DNA of 64,000 nt from Pseudomonas mangiferae (GTDB lineage Bacteria; Pseudomonadota; Gammaproteobacteria; Pseudomonadales; Pseudomonadaceae). Position numbers and translations under genes: made by a program. Shown in pieces: positions 50,497 to 59,269 of this stretch. Below the pieces are notes generated by a model. It was not told the DNA's origin, did no database searches, and saw only the letters and a program-made list of their open reading frames with translations. Each line of letters begins with the position of its first letter. Within the stretch, counting starts at the first letter, position 1. Location: positions 1-64,000 of the forward strand of contig NZ_VJOY01000009.1 of assembly GCF_007109405.1 (NCBI RefSeq), written 5' to 3'.

Positions 50497-51093
50497 GCGC
50501 CACCTGGTCTGATCCTGATCGTCAGCTTTTGGTGGCGGAGCATCTGAGACTCAACGCCTCAGAGTGAACTGTTACCGTCACATTCGCCTCGTGAATTTGG
50601 GCTTTCGATATTCCAATTGGTATTCCAGAACCCTTTTTTAAGCAGAGCTTTTTCAACAAAAATAGTGACTTAGCAGATCAATTCAGATCACCCGGCCACA
50701 AAAAGCCTTTACAGATTAGTCGCCTAAAGTTTACCGCAAATGCCTTTTGGGCTGTTTCGGCTGGGAATGACAGCTTAACGACAGCCCTCATCATCACTCC
50801 CAGGCTCTAGCAGTCCTCTCAAAGAATCAGGACGGCCCAGGCGCCTCGATCCAACCCTGGTCTCTCTGCTTTAGGTATCGGAATGCCTTCATTCCGATTG
50901 CATAGGGCGATATTCAGAGCGGGTTCTGCGCACCAGTGCTTCGCCGGTTTGTCGGGTAAGTACCGTACTGACCCGAGGAATGCGCGTTAGAGATCTAGCG
51001 TTCCCACACGCCTGCCCTCTTTGACTTTACGCGTCATGTCAAGCAAAGTTGACACCTCCGAACTGCCCCCCGCCAAGCGCTGAGGAGTGTGCC
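50497..51093. other. Accessory/intergenic stretch with operator-like dyads
   Basis: About 600 bases with no recognisable gene; the first half is AT-richer. Two dyads stand out. CGGAATG/CATTCCG is at 50879-50896. At 51021-51042, 52 bases before the LysE gene, TTGAC and GTCAA flank a central ACGCGT (9 of 11 positions symmetric). The second is well placed to control the exporter. Confidence 0.45.
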
Positions 51094-51720
51094 GTGTTCC
51101 CCATCGATGTGTTCCTGGCCTATACGGCCGCTTGCATCCTGTTCGTGCTGGCGCCGGGTCCCGATAATTTGCTGGCTGTTGGTCGGGGACTCAGCCAGGG
51201 GAGATGGGCCGCGGTCGTGTCCGGCACGGCCTCCGGCGCGGGCATTCTGTTTCACGTGGCAGCGGCGGCGTTGGGTCTGACGCTGTTGATGCAGACGTCG
51301 GCGCTGGCGTTCTGGGCAGTGAAAATCGTCGGGGCCGCGTACCTGCTGTGGTTGGGTATAAAAGTCCTGCGCTCGCGCAATCTGATCACCTTCAAGCCCG
51401 CGACTCGCCAACCGTTGCCAAGTATTTTCATGACCGGCTTCCTGTCGGCGGCGCTCAATCCGAAGCCCGGCTTTTTCGTGTTGGCCTTCATCCCTCAATT
51501 CGTCGATCCCCATCGGGGCTCCGTAACCGTTCAAATGGTCGGATACGGGGTCTGGTTCGCCTTGATGACCGCGACAGGCTTTGCCCTCATGGGGGTGTTC
51601 GCTTCTGGACTGTCGCGTTACCTGCAGCGCAGCCCGCGGCTGGTGAATGGCTTGAACGTCGGCGCGGGCTTCACGTTTGTTGCATCTGGCGTATCGGTAG
51701 CCGCGCTGAGTCAGCGATAA
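51094..51720 (+). CDS. LysE-family translocator
   Basis: A 208-residue, six-helix exporter of the LysE/RhtB type. It shows the signature FVLAPGPDNLLAVGRGLSQG near residue 17, then AAYLLWLGIKVLRS and LSAALNPKPGFFVLAFIPQFVD. A GTG at 51094 with GAGGAG seven bases upstream is the best start; the frame is open to 51049. Substrates of this family are amino acids such as threonine or homoserine lactone; the specific one is unknown. It marks the return to ordinary chromosomal composition. Confidence 0.9.
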   Translation: MFPIDVFLAYTAACILFVLAPGPDNLLAVGRGLSQGRWAAVVSGTASGAGILFHVAAAALGLTLLMQTSALAFWAVKIVGAAYLLWLGIKVLRSRNLITFKPATRQPLPSIFMTGFLSAALNPKPGFFVLAFIPQFVDPHRGSVTVQMVGYGVWFALMTATGFALMGVFASGLSRYLQRSPRLVNGLNVGAGFTFVASGVSVAALSQR

Positions 51721-51765
51721 CGGGGCGGATGTGTGAGCGTGCGACTGCCCCTCCCGGGAAGCCCC

Positions 51766-52146
51766 ATGACGTACAGCTGGATCGCGATCATCCTGATCCT
51801 TTGCGCCTGCGCCAGCGGTCCCAGCCCTGAACAACGGGCGGAGCAGCGCGTGTGGAAACAGCAGGTGTTCAGCCACCTGAGCCGGCTCAAGTCCTACCCC
51901 CGGCAAGCACGAGCGCAGGGGTTGGCGGGTCAGGTGGAGGTGGAGTTCACCGTCGACGCGCAGGGTCGGGTGGTGCGCCAGCGCATCCTCCGCAATACGG
52001 GCTCGGCGCTGTTCGTGCAGGCGGTCCAGACCTGGCTGTCCAGCGCCTCGCCCCTGCCCGCGCCGCCGCCCTGGCTGCTCGAAGGGGGAGAAGCCCGCGT
52101 TCGCGCGCCCTTCGTGTTCTGCCCGGAGCGACACTGCCCGGAATAG
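51766..52146 (+). CDS. TonB C-terminal domain protein, probable lipoprotein
   Basis: A 126-residue protein with an N-terminal hydrophobic segment ending LCACAS, a lipobox-like cleavage site, and a TonB-C fold (YPRQARAQGLAGQVEVEFTV, DAQGRVVRQRILRNTGSALF). It has no proline-rich spanning arm, so it is a short TonB-like protein, not a full energy transducer. Two Cys near the end (FVFCPERHCPE) are unusual. No TonB-dependent receptor is adjacent. Start MTYSWIA with GGGAAG upstream. Confidence 0.72.
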   Translation: MTYSWIAIILILCACASGPSPEQRAEQRVWKQQVFSHLSRLKSYPRQARAQGLAGQVEVEFTVDAQGRVVRQRILRNTGSALFVQAVQTWLSSASPLPAPPPWLLEGGEARVRAPFVFCPERHCPE

Positions 52147-52387
52147 GCCCTGCATCGCCTCCACCGCGCCACGGGCAGGTGAAGCAGATTGCCTCCTGAT
52201 CGCGCGCGCCTCGGCGCGGGAACGTGAACTCGTATCGAGGGCACGAAAGCGGGCGCCACCGGAACCTCGGAATGAACGAGGCTCGGCCATCGCCTCGTCG
52301 AGGAGGCTTCGCCTGGCGAGAAGTGAGGCGAGCAGGCGCCTAGGTCGATAGACTGCGATTCGCCAACCCCCCGGCTGGAGGACAGCC

Positions 52388-52642
52388 ATGATCGTTCCTA
52401 TCGCCCTGGCCATCGTGTTGGGCCTGACGCTGTGCGCGGTGATCGCCCGGCTGCCGACCCGGCGACTGCGCCTGGCAGTTTCCCTCGTCGTGCTCACCGT
52501 GGGGGCGGGGTGGGCGATCCTGTCGCACAGCAACACTGCCTTCGCGCTCGGCATGGCGATGCTCGGTGCGGGGCTCGGCTCGTTGGCGCCTGAGCGGCCC
52601 GAGCATCAGAAGGCACCCGAGCCTGACGACGAGCCCGAGTGA
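52388..52642 (+). CDS. Small membrane protein, function unknown
   Basis: An 84-residue protein with hydrophobic helices at ~3-20 and ~28-48, a third weaker segment at ~50-66, and a charged, acidic C-terminus (PEHQKAPEPDDEPE). GGAGG six bases before the ATG makes translation likely. No family recognised. It converges on the LOV kinase gene without an obvious terminator in the 100-base gap. Confidence 0.6.
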   Translation: MIVPIALAIVLGLTLCAVIARLPTRRLRLAVSLVVLTVGAGWAILSHSNTAFALGMAMLGAGLGSLAPERPEHQKAPEPDDEPE

Positions 52643-52745
52643 CCACGACGCGTCGCCGCACTGGCACCCTCCGCTTCCACGCCCCCAGGCTATGACCCGG
52701 GACAGGTGATCGAACGCCTGCCGGCCTCGTGCGTGGGCTTGAGCC

Positions 52746-54356
52746 CTACCCCACCCCGGTCGGCCCATCCAGCACGATCCGCACCTTCTTGGCGAGGTCG
52801 GCGGGCATGTAGGGCTTGGAGATGGTGTCGAACTCCGAGCCGCCCAGGTCGGTGCGCTCGATGGAGTTTTCCGCGTAGCCGGTGGTGAGCAGCACCTTCA
52901 GCTGGGGACGGCGGCGGCGGGCTTCGCGGGCCAGCATCACGCCGTTCATGCCGCCGGGCATGATGAGGTCGGTGAACAGCAGGTCGAACTCGGCGCCGGT
53001 CGCCATGGCGTCCAGGGCCTCCTTGGCGTTGAGGGCGATCTCGGCCACGTAGCCGTAGTCCTCCAGCACCATCCGCGCCAGCTCGGCCACGTCGGGCCGG
53101 TCTTCCACCACCAGGATGCGTTCCTTGCCGGCGTGCACCGTCGACGCGGACTCGGGGGCCGTCGCCGCCAGCACGCTGTCGTCCGCCGGGAAGTACAGGC
53201 GCAGGGTGGTGCCCACGCCCTCCTCCGAGTAGATGCGCGCCGAGCCGCCCGACTGCTTCACGAAGCCGTAGACCATGGACAGGCCAAGCCCGGTGCCCTT
53301 GCCTTCCTCCTTGGTGGTGAAGAACGGGTCCATCACCCGGTCGCGGATGCTGGCCGGCATGCCAGCGCCGTTGTCGGTGATGGCCACGCTCACGTAGCGG
53401 CCCGGCATCAGGCCGTCGTAGGACATGGTGGCGAGCGGCTGCACGGTGATGTTGCGCGTCTCGATGCCGACGCTGGGGTTGTCCCGCCCCTGCAGCGCAT
53501 CGCGGGCATTGAGGAAGATGTTGAGGAGCGCCACTTCCGCCTGGGTGGGGTCGATGCGGCAGTTCCACAGCTCCGGCGCCAGGTCCATCTTCACCTCGAT
53601 GTCGCCGAGGGTGCGCTCGGCCAGTTCGTCGACGGTGCGCATCAGGGCGTTGAGGTTGAGGACACGCCCCTGGAGCTTCTGCTTGCGGGAGAAGGCCAGC
53701 AGCTGCTGGGTCAGGGTACTGGCCCGGTCCGCCGCCGCCCGGGCGTGGGCCGCGCTGCGGCTGATGCGCTCCTGGTCGTAGTGGGGATTGGTGGCGGTGC
53801 GCTGGATGATGTCGATGTAGCCCAGCATCACCTGCAGGAGGTTGTTGAAGTCGTGGGCGATGCCCCCGGTAAGCTGGCCCAGGGCTTCCATCTTCTGCGC
53901 CTGGCGCAGGGCTTCCTCGGCATCCCGGCGCCGGCTGACGTCCAGCTGCGAGGCGAAGTAGTAGATCAGGTCGCCGCTGTCGTTGTAGACCGGCGAGATG
54001 AACAGGGCATTCCAGAAGGAGGAACCGTCCTTGCGGTAGTTGATGATCTCCACCGCGACTTCGACCTGGTTCTCGATGTTTTCCCGGACCACCTTCACCA
54101 CTTCGGGATCGGTTTCCGGGCCCTGCAGGAAGCGGCAGTTCTTGCCGATGATTTCCTCGGCGGTGTAGCCGGTCATTTCCAGGAACGCGGTGTTGGCGAA
54201 GATGATCGGGTTGTCCCACTGGTTGGGGTCCGTGACGATCATCGGCATCCGGGTCATCGCGACGGCTGCGAAGAAGATGTTCTTGCCGGGGTTGGACAGG
54301 TTCGCCGTGGCGCTGTCGTCCACGCGGGCGTTTTCGTTTTTCGGGGAATTCGGCAC
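52746..54356 (-). CDS. LOV-domain hybrid histidine kinase (blue-light sensor)
   Basis: A 536-residue soluble protein. The LOV/PAS domain (~25-140) has GKNCRFLQG with photoactive Cys74 and the flavin-binding Asn/Gln pattern. HisKA has His168 ([11 protein letters not shown]), a HWE/NtrB-like form. The ATPase domain shows DNGAGMP and [11 protein letters not shown]. The C-terminal receiver has VVEDR and phospho-Asp463 in LLFTDLIMP. This is the layout of LOV-HK photoreceptors known in Pseudomonas syringae. A GTG start at 54356 gives the family's short N-terminus. It lies behind an OprD porin; no helix-turn-helix partner is adjacent. Confidence 0.93.
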   Translation of the reverse strand: MPNSPKNENARVDDSATANLSNPGKNIFFAAVAMTRMPMIVTDPNQWDNPIIFANTAFLEMTGYTAEEIIGKNCRFLQGPETDPEVVKVVRENIENQVEVAVEIINYRKDGSSFWNALFISPVYNDSGDLIYYFASQLDVSRRRDAEEALRQAQKMEALGQLTGGIAHDFNNLLQVMLGYIDIIQRTATNPHYDQERISRSAAHARAAADRASTLTQQLLAFSRKQKLQGRVLNLNALMRTVDELAERTLGDIEVKMDLAPELWNCRIDPTQAEVALLNIFLNARDALQGRDNPSVGIETRNITVQPLATMSYDGLMPGRYVSVAITDNGAGMPASIRDRVMDPFFTTKEEGKGTGLGLSMVYGFVKQSGGSARIYSEEGVGTTLRLYFPADDSVLAATAPESASTVHAGKERILVVEDRPDVAELARMVLEDYGYVAEIALNAKEALDAMATGAEFDLLFTDLIMPGGMNGVMLAREARRRRPQLKVLLTTGYAENSIERTDLGGSEFDTISKPYMPADLAKKVRIVLDGPTGVG

Positions 54357-54494
54357 GGAGCACCTGGCAAGCCGCGGGATCGGAAACGAATCTGACCACA
54401 GCTTCCGCAAAAAAAGCGAGCGACCTTCGCGGCAATCCCGGGGCAGCCCGCTGGAGCAGTCGCGGCGCCCGCAGGCTTGCCGGAAAGGCCGCTC

Positions 54495-54529
54495 CGCCCG
54501 CCGCCCGGCCCCGTCCGGGCAGGCGGGCG
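54495..54529 (-). terminator. GC-rich hairpin after the OprD-type porin gene
   Basis: CGCCCGCC (54495-54502) pairs with GGCGGGCG (54522-54529), extended by GCCCGG/CCGGGC, 10 bases after the porin stop. The T run behind it is weak, so termination may be partial. Confidence 0.5.
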
Positions 54530-54538
54530 TACAGGCCC

Positions 54539-55936
54539 TCAGAACACGTTGAGGGGGTATTCGATGATCACCCGCACCTCGTCGTGGTCCGGCCAGCGGG
54601 TGCCGCTGGAGGACCGGTGGGTGGACTGGCGGATGCGCAGGCTGAGGTCCTTGGCCTGGCCGGACTGCACCACGTAGCCGACCTCCAGGTTGCGCTCCCA
54701 TTCCTTGTTGCTGTCGGCGTCCTCGTCGTACTGGCCGATGCGGGTGTAGTACGGGTTGCGGCTGTTGGAGTTGTCCATGCCGTCGCCACGGATGTAGCGC
54801 GCCATGAAGCTCAGGCCGGGCACCCCGTAGGCCGCCATGTTGAGGTCGTAGCGCAGTTGCCAGGAGCGTTCGTTGGGTTCGCTGAACGGCACCACCGCGC
54901 CAGCGTTGCCCAAATAGAGCGCGCCGCTCTGGGTGCCCTCGAACGCGACCCAGTCGAACGGCTCGTCGCCGTCGATCATCTGGTAGCCCACCGATACCTT
55001 GTGACCGCCGAAGGCGTAGCCGGAGAGCAGCGACCAGGCGGTGTTGTCGATGGGCCCGCCCTTGGAGGCGCCATAGTCGTGGGTGTCGAACAGGTTGAAG
55101 TTGAATTGCAGCGACTGGTGCGCATCCAGGGGCAGCACGTAGGTGGCGTTGCCGTAGTACTGGCGCCAGATGTCCTTGAGCTGGTCGGCATAGACGGTGA
55201 AGCTCAGGCGTTCGTCGACGCGATAGGTGCCGCCCGCGTAGTCGATGGCGCGTGCCGCCGGCAGCACCGTGTAGTCGGTGGTGATCTCACCGTCGCGGTT
55301 GGTCGAGTCGGTGCTGGTCACCGAGGTGAAGTGCCCGGCCTGCAGGTTCAGCCCGTCGATCTCGTCGCTGACCAGGCTGAAGCCGGTGGCGGTGGAGGGC
55401 AGCAGGCGCACCTGGTTGGAGGCGAACACCGGCACGCTGGGCACCTGCTGCCCGTATTTGAGCACGGTGTTGGAGAAGCGCAGCTTCACCGCGCCGCCGA
55501 ACTTGGAGTATTCACGCTCCGGGTGCCCGTCGCCGTCCCAGGGCAGCAGGCTGGTGCCGGTGCTGCCACCGCCGCCGTCCAGGCGGACGCCGAGCATGCC
55601 GAAGGCATCGACGCCGACGCCGACGGTGCCCTGGGTGTACCCCGAGGTGTAGAAGGCCATCAGGCCCTGGGCCCACTCCTCCCGGTACCCGTTGCGCGCC
55701 GAAACCGGCTTGTGGCCGTTGGCGCCCAGGTTGTTGCGCGCGCCGTTGCGCAGGTCCCGGTAGAAATAGAAGTTGCGGTTGAGCAGGTTCAGGTGGCTGT
55801 CCTCGATGAACCCCTTGGCGTCCTCCTGGGCAGCGTAGGCGCTGCTGGCGAAGGCCAGGCCGAGGGTGCAGGCGAAGCTGCCGAGGGTACGTCTGGCACA
55901 GGTGGGTGCAGCGTGTCGCTGGTGGTTGTTGCGCAT
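54539..55936 (-). CDS. OprD-family outer-membrane porin
   Basis: A 465-residue precursor. The signal peptide ends SSAYA near residue 35, then an 18-strand barrel of the OprD type: [59 protein letters not shown], and the C-terminal [13 protein letters not shown] with terminal Phe for BAM recognition. OprD/OpdK-group channels admit amino acids or aromatic carboxylates. Position beside a gentisate-type cluster suggests the substrate of that pathway. An AACAACAA motif lies 16-24 bases before the start. Confidence 0.93.
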   Translation of the reverse strand: MRNNHQRHAAPTCARRTLGSFACTLGLAFASSAYAAQEDAKGFIEDSHLNLLNRNFYFYRDLRNGARNNLGANGHKPVSARNGYREEWAQGLMAFYTSGYTQGTVGVGVDAFGMLGVRLDGGGGSTGTSLLPWDGDGHPEREYSKFGGAVKLRFSNTVLKYGQQVPSVPVFASNQVRLLPSTATGFSLVSDEIDGLNLQAGHFTSVTSTDSTNRDGEITTDYTVLPAARAIDYAGGTYRVDERLSFTVYADQLKDIWRQYYGNATYVLPLDAHQSLQFNFNLFDTHDYGASKGGPIDNTAWSLLSGYAFGGHKVSVGYQMIDGDEPFDWVAFEGTQSGALYLGNAGAVVPFSEPNERSWQLRYDLNMAAYGVPGLSFMARYIRGDGMDNSNSRNPYYTRIGQYDEDADSNKEWERNLEVGYVVQSGQAKDLSLRIRQSTHRSSSGTRWPDHDEVRVIIEYPLNVF

Positions 55937-55952
55937 GGCCCGTTCACTCTTA

Positions 55953-55960
55953 TTGTTGTT
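55953..55960 (-). promoter_or_regulatory. Hfq/Crc (CA) motif upstream of the OprD-type porin
   Basis: AACAACAA on the minus strand lies 17-24 bases before the porin ATG, matching AAnAAnAA and overlapping the ribosome-binding region. Confidence 0.55.
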
Positions 55961-56170
55961 GTGGCTGGGAAAACGCTTCGGTACGGCGGCGTGCGGGTCT
56001 TCGGCGGTGCGTGCTCCTTCCGCGGCGGCGGCATGGGGGCGGACGCGAGGGCGCCCGCGGGTTTTTCCGGACGCACGAACCCCGGGCAGCGCGAACGCCG
56101 CCGGCAGCGGGGCCGTGACAGGCCGGTGGGAATGGCCCGGCGACCCCGTCGGGGCCAGCCGGGCTAGCGA

Positions 56171-57055
56171 TCAGTAGGCGCGCGGGGCGCGCTGCTCGGC
56201 CTCGACGACGTCCAGGCTCATCTCGCCCACCGAGTCGATGGCGATGGTCACCCGGTCGCCCGGGGCGATGGGGCCGACGCCCTCGGGCGTGCCAGTGGCG
56301 ATGACGTCGCCCGGGCTCAGGGTCAGCACCGAGGACACCAGTTCAATCAGCTCGGCGATGTCGACGATCATGTCGCGGGTGTTGGCGTCCTGCTTCAGCT
56401 CGCCGTTGACCCACAGCCGGTTGCCCAGGGCCTGGGGATCGGCGACCTCGTCGGCGGTCACCAGGTAGGGCCCGAGGGGCGTGAAGGTGGCGAAGGACTT
56501 GCGCATGGAGCGCTCCTCCTCGGCCACGCCCGGCTCGATGCGCAGGGTGGCGTCGATCAGGCAGGCGTAGCCGAACACGTACTCCATGGCCTGCGCCCGG
56601 GGCACGTCGCGGGCGGTGCGGCCGATGATCACCGCCAGCTCGGACTCATGGTCGAAGCGGCGGGTCGAGCCCCGCGGCAGCACGATGCGCTGGCCGGCGC
56701 CTACCAAAGAGCCCGGCGCCTTGAGGAAGAAGCCCTGCTCCCGGGCGGTACGGCCCTTGCTGACCGAACGCGCGCCCAGCTCGCCGACGTGCTTGCGGTA
56801 GTTGGCCGGCGCAGCGAACAGGTGCGACGGATGCGGGCTGGGCGGCAGCAGCGAGACCTGCGCCACGGGAATCGGCGTGGCATCGCGGCGGCAGGCTTCG
56901 ACGGCCGGGCGCAGCGCGTCCCACTGGGCGATCAGGTTGTTCATGCGCTGCCGTGGCAGGGCCTGCAGCGTTTCCGGCAAGGCGTCGGTGACGTCGTAGA
57001 GGTGCTCGCCCTCCACCACGGCGAGCCGGTAGTCATCGAATACTGCGAGTTTCAT
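56171..57055 (-). CDS. Fumarylacetoacetate hydrolase family protein
   Basis: A 294-residue enzyme. The FAH core shows HLFAAPANYRKHVGELG, the metal-binding Glu pair in FDHESELAVIIGR, an Asp in CLIDATLR, and the C-terminal GDVIATGTPEGVGPIAPGD. Such enzymes cleave C-C bonds of ring-fission products, here probably maleylpyruvate or fumarylpyruvate to pyruvate. Its ATG overlaps the stop of the dioxygenase gene (ATGA), so the two are translated together. No maleylpyruvate isomerase gene is seen in the window. Confidence 0.9.
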   Translation of the reverse strand: MKLAVFDDYRLAVVEGEHLYDVTDALPETLQALPRQRMNNLIAQWDALRPAVEACRRDATPIPVAQVSLLPPSPHPSHLFAAPANYRKHVGELGARSVSKGRTAREQGFFLKAPGSLVGAGQRIVLPRGSTRRFDHESELAVIIGRTARDVPRAQAMEYVFGYACLIDATLRIEPGVAEEERSMRKSFATFTPLGPYLVTADEVADPQALGNRLWVNGELKQDANTRDMIVDIAELIELVSSVLTLSPGDVIATGTPEGVGPIAPGDRVTIAIDSVGEMSLDVVEAEQRAPRAY

Positions 57056-58158
57056 TGGTTGTCCCCGTCGGCCCGCAGGCCCTCGTCCGCTTGGAATTCT
57101 TCCCGGTAGTAGCCGAGCGCCCGCAGTGCCGGTGCGTCGTCCACCACGAACAGCACCGCGTCCTCGCTGGAGTCGTTGTGGTGCGCGTGCCAGGCCCAGG
57201 GCTTCACCGCCAGGAAGTCCCCGGGGCCCCAGTCGTAGCGCTGGCCGTCCACCTCGCTGTAGCCGTGGCCGCGCAGCACGCAATACAGCTTGCTGCCGGT
57301 GTGGCGACGGGCGCGGCCATGGAAACCGGGGCGCAGCTTCTGCAGCTGGGTGCCCAGGGTCTTCATCGCCGGGCCGCCTTCCACCGGGTTCTGGTACTCC
57401 AGGATCACGTCGTCCCAGGGGTCGCGCTCCAGGCCTTCGGCCCGCTCCAGGGCCTCTTCGGCGGCCGGCCAGGGGTAGGCCAGCAGCGGGTTGATGCCCG
57501 GCCGGTGGCGCGCCCGTGGGCTGCGCAGGGTGCCGCTGCCGAAGGCCCGGTAGGAGAACTCCGGCACCGCGCCCACCGGCTGCATCTCGCCCTGGTCGTA
57601 GGGCTCGAAGAAAGTGGCGTGCAGCGAGCGGGACAGGCTGATGTCCAGCACGTCGAGCCAGATCATCGGCTCGGCGCCACGGTGCACGTGGTCGTGCCAG
57701 GCCATGCTCGGGGTGAGCACCAGGTCGCCCTCGTTCATCTCGTAGCACTCGCCGTCCACGGTGGTGCTGCACCCGGTGCCGCGCAGGATGAAGCGAAAGG
57801 CGTTGGCGGTGTGGCGATGCGCCTCGGCCACTTCCCCCGGCAGGATGTACTGGATCGACGCCCAGAACGTGTGGGTGGTGCCGAAGGGCAGGCCCGGGTT
57901 GGCCAGGCGCAGGGTGCGCCGTTGCCCGCCGGAGCCGATCCGGATGGCCTCGCCGACCCGCTCCAGCAGCGGCATCAGGTCGTTCCAGCACCACAGCACG
58001 GTCTGCATGTCCGAGCGCGGCTCGCGGGTGAACAGCGGCGGGTCGTCCGGCTGGTGGACGCGGCAGTTGAAGCGGGCCAGGTCCTCCTTGAGGGCGCGGC
58101 GGGCATCGCCGTCGGCCATGGAGCCAGTCGCTTCGGGGGAAGAGCCGTGAGCATTCAT
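57052..58158 (-). CDS. Gentisate 1,2-dioxygenase-like cupin
   Basis: A 368-residue bicupin. The N-terminal cupin carries the Fe(II) ligands in AEAHRHTANAFRFIL (His114, His116) and WHDHVHRG (His155). FTREPRSDMQTVLWCWNDLMPLL and PWDDVILEYQNPVEGG are family motifs. The family opens gentisate, salicylate or 1-hydroxy-2-naphthoate rings with O2; gentisate is the default guess, so the substrate is uncertain. A palindrome and an AATAACAA motif lie at its start. MNAHGSS at 58158 is preferred to a start 12 codons upstream that would run through the palindrome. Confidence 0.88.
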   Translation of the reverse strand: MNAHGSSPEATGSMADGDARRALKEDLARFNCRVHQPDDPPLFTREPRSDMQTVLWCWNDLMPLLERVGEAIRIGSGGQRRTLRLANPGLPFGTTHTFWASIQYILPGEVAEAHRHTANAFRFILRGTGCSTTVDGECYEMNEGDLVLTPSMAWHDHVHRGAEPMIWLDVLDISLSRSLHATFFEPYDQGEMQPVGAVPEFSYRAFGSGTLRSPRARHRPGINPLLAYPWPAAEEALERAEGLERDPWDDVILEYQNPVEGGPAMKTLGTQLQKLRPGFHGRARRHTGSKLYCVLRGHGYSEVDGQRYDWGPGDFLAVKPWAWHAHHNDSSEDAVLFVVDDAPALRALGYYREEFQADEGLRADGDNQ

Positions 58159-58165
58159 TGTTATT
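58158..58165 (-). promoter_or_regulatory. Hfq/Crc (CA) motif at the dioxygenase start
   Basis: AATAACAA on the minus strand, its last A being the first base of the ATG. It matches AAnAAnAA at a position where Hfq binding would cover the start codon. Confidence 0.5.
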
Positions 58166-58174
58166 CTGCCCTTT

Positions 58175-58193
58175 TGGTTAAAAGGTTTAACCA
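58175..58193. promoter_or_regulatory. Operator-like palindrome before the dioxygenase gene
   Basis: TGGTTAAAAGGTTTAACCA is a perfect 8-3-8 dyad, 17 bases upstream of the dioxygenase start and 6 bases from the MBL gene stop. The TGGT...ACCA arms resemble GntR/IclR-type sites. No regulator gene is in the window. Confidence 0.65.
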
Positions 58194-58198
58194 TTCTA

Positions 58199-59269
58199 TC
58201 ATTGAGAAGTCATTTGACAAGCCGGTTCCCGGAAAAACCAGGCCACGCCCTCCCCATCCACCTCGCAGCGCGCTTCGCCACGCCGCAGCAGGTGGTTGAG
58301 GTGGGAAACCGCCTCCCCCGTTGCCATGCGCAGCAGCGTCACGTTGCCGGGGTCGATGGGCCGGGCGAACAGCGCCTCGAAGGTGTCCAGCACCCGCCGC
58401 GGCTGCACCAGCGCCTCGCGCAGGGCGTCCAGGGCCTGGTCCGTGGACCGCCGCAGTTGCTCCAGCCGCGCGTGCAGGCCGTAGAAGCATTCGTTGTGGG
58501 AAGGCAGCACCAGCACGTCGTCGGGCACCTCGCGGCGCAACCGCGCCAGGGAGGCGTACCAGCCGGCCAGGGGGTCGGCGTCCGGCTCGCGGGGGTAGGT
58601 GGACAGGTTCGAGGTGATGCGCGGCAGCACTTGGTCGCCGGATACCAGCAGGCCCAGTTCGGGACAGTGCAGGCAGACGTGCTCCGGTGAATGGCCGGTG
58701 CCAACGATCACCCGCCAGCGCTGCTCGCCGATGGTGAACGTGTCGCCTTCCACCAGGCGCCGGTAGTGGTCCGGCAGCGGGTGGAACTGCGCCGCGTAGC
58801 GGACCTGGCCACGGGCCTGCTCGGCGATGGCCGAGGGGCTCCATCCGGCGCGGTGGTAGAAGGCCGCTGCCTCCGCCGAGGGTGCGCCGGCCTCGGCCAC
58901 GGTCAGGCGGCTGCCCTGGTATTCCAGGCGGGACATCCACAGCGCGCAGCCGTGGCGCTCGGCGAACCAGCCGGCCAGGCCGACGTGGTCGGCGTGCAGG
59001 TGGGTGACGATCACCCGAGTCGGCGGGCGCCGGTCCGGCCAGTGGGCGAACAGCTCGTCCCAGACCGCCAGGCTGGTGGCGCTGCGCACCCCGGTGTCCA
59101 CCAGGGTCCAGCCCGGGCCGTCCTCCAGGGCCCACAGGTTGATGTGGTCCAGGGCGTAGGGCAGCGGCATGCGGATCCAGTACACCCCCGGCGCCACCGG
59201 CAGCAGGCGGCCACGGGGCGGCGGCGCCGGGAACGGGTAGCGCAGCGACCCTTCGCCGGCACCGCTCAC
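58199..59269 (-). CDS. MBL-fold metallo-hydrolase
   Basis: A 356-residue metallo-beta-lactamase-fold protein. The metal motif THLHADH is at residues 89-95, the further ligand His lies in VGTGHSPEH, Asp in LLVSGDQVLPRITSN, and a third His in LPSHNECF. Its C-terminal winged-helix-like extension follows the LACTB2/thioesterase-like subgroup. Sitting between an acyl-CoA ligase and a ring-cleavage dioxygenase, it may hydrolyse a CoA thioester; that is inference. The GTG start overlaps the ligase stop (GTGA); an ATG at 59287 is the alternative. Confidence 0.87.
   Translation of the reverse strand: MSGAGEGSLRYPFPAPPPRGRLLPVAPGVYWIRMPLPYALDHINLWALEDGPGWTLVDTGVRSATSLAVWDELFAHWPDRRPPTRVIVTHLHADHVGLAGWFAERHGCALWMSRLEYQGSRLTVAEAGAPSAEAAAFYHRAGWSPSAIAEQARGQVRYAAQFHPLPDHYRRLVEGDTFTIGEQRWRVIVGTGHSPEHVCLHCPELGLLVSGDQVLPRITSNLSTYPREPDADPLAGWYASLARLRREVPDDVLVLPSHNECFYGLHARLEQLRRSTDQALDALREALVQPRRVLDTFEALFARPIDPGNVTLLRMATGEAVSHLNHLLRRGEARCEVDGEGVAWFFREPACQMTSQ

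Noticed and set aside
50879-50896. CGGAATG/CATTCCG dyad
   Set aside because: Only 7 bp per arm and about 200 bases from the nearest start; too weak to call an operator on its own.
47316-51093. CRISPR array or transposase in the accessory patch
   Set aside because: No evenly spaced direct repeats and no DDE or serine transposase motifs were found; only integrase-type remnants.
51034-52554. A 506-codon minus-strand frame across the LysE and TonB-like genes
   Set aside because: It covers three well-supported plus-strand genes, and its sequence has no domain.
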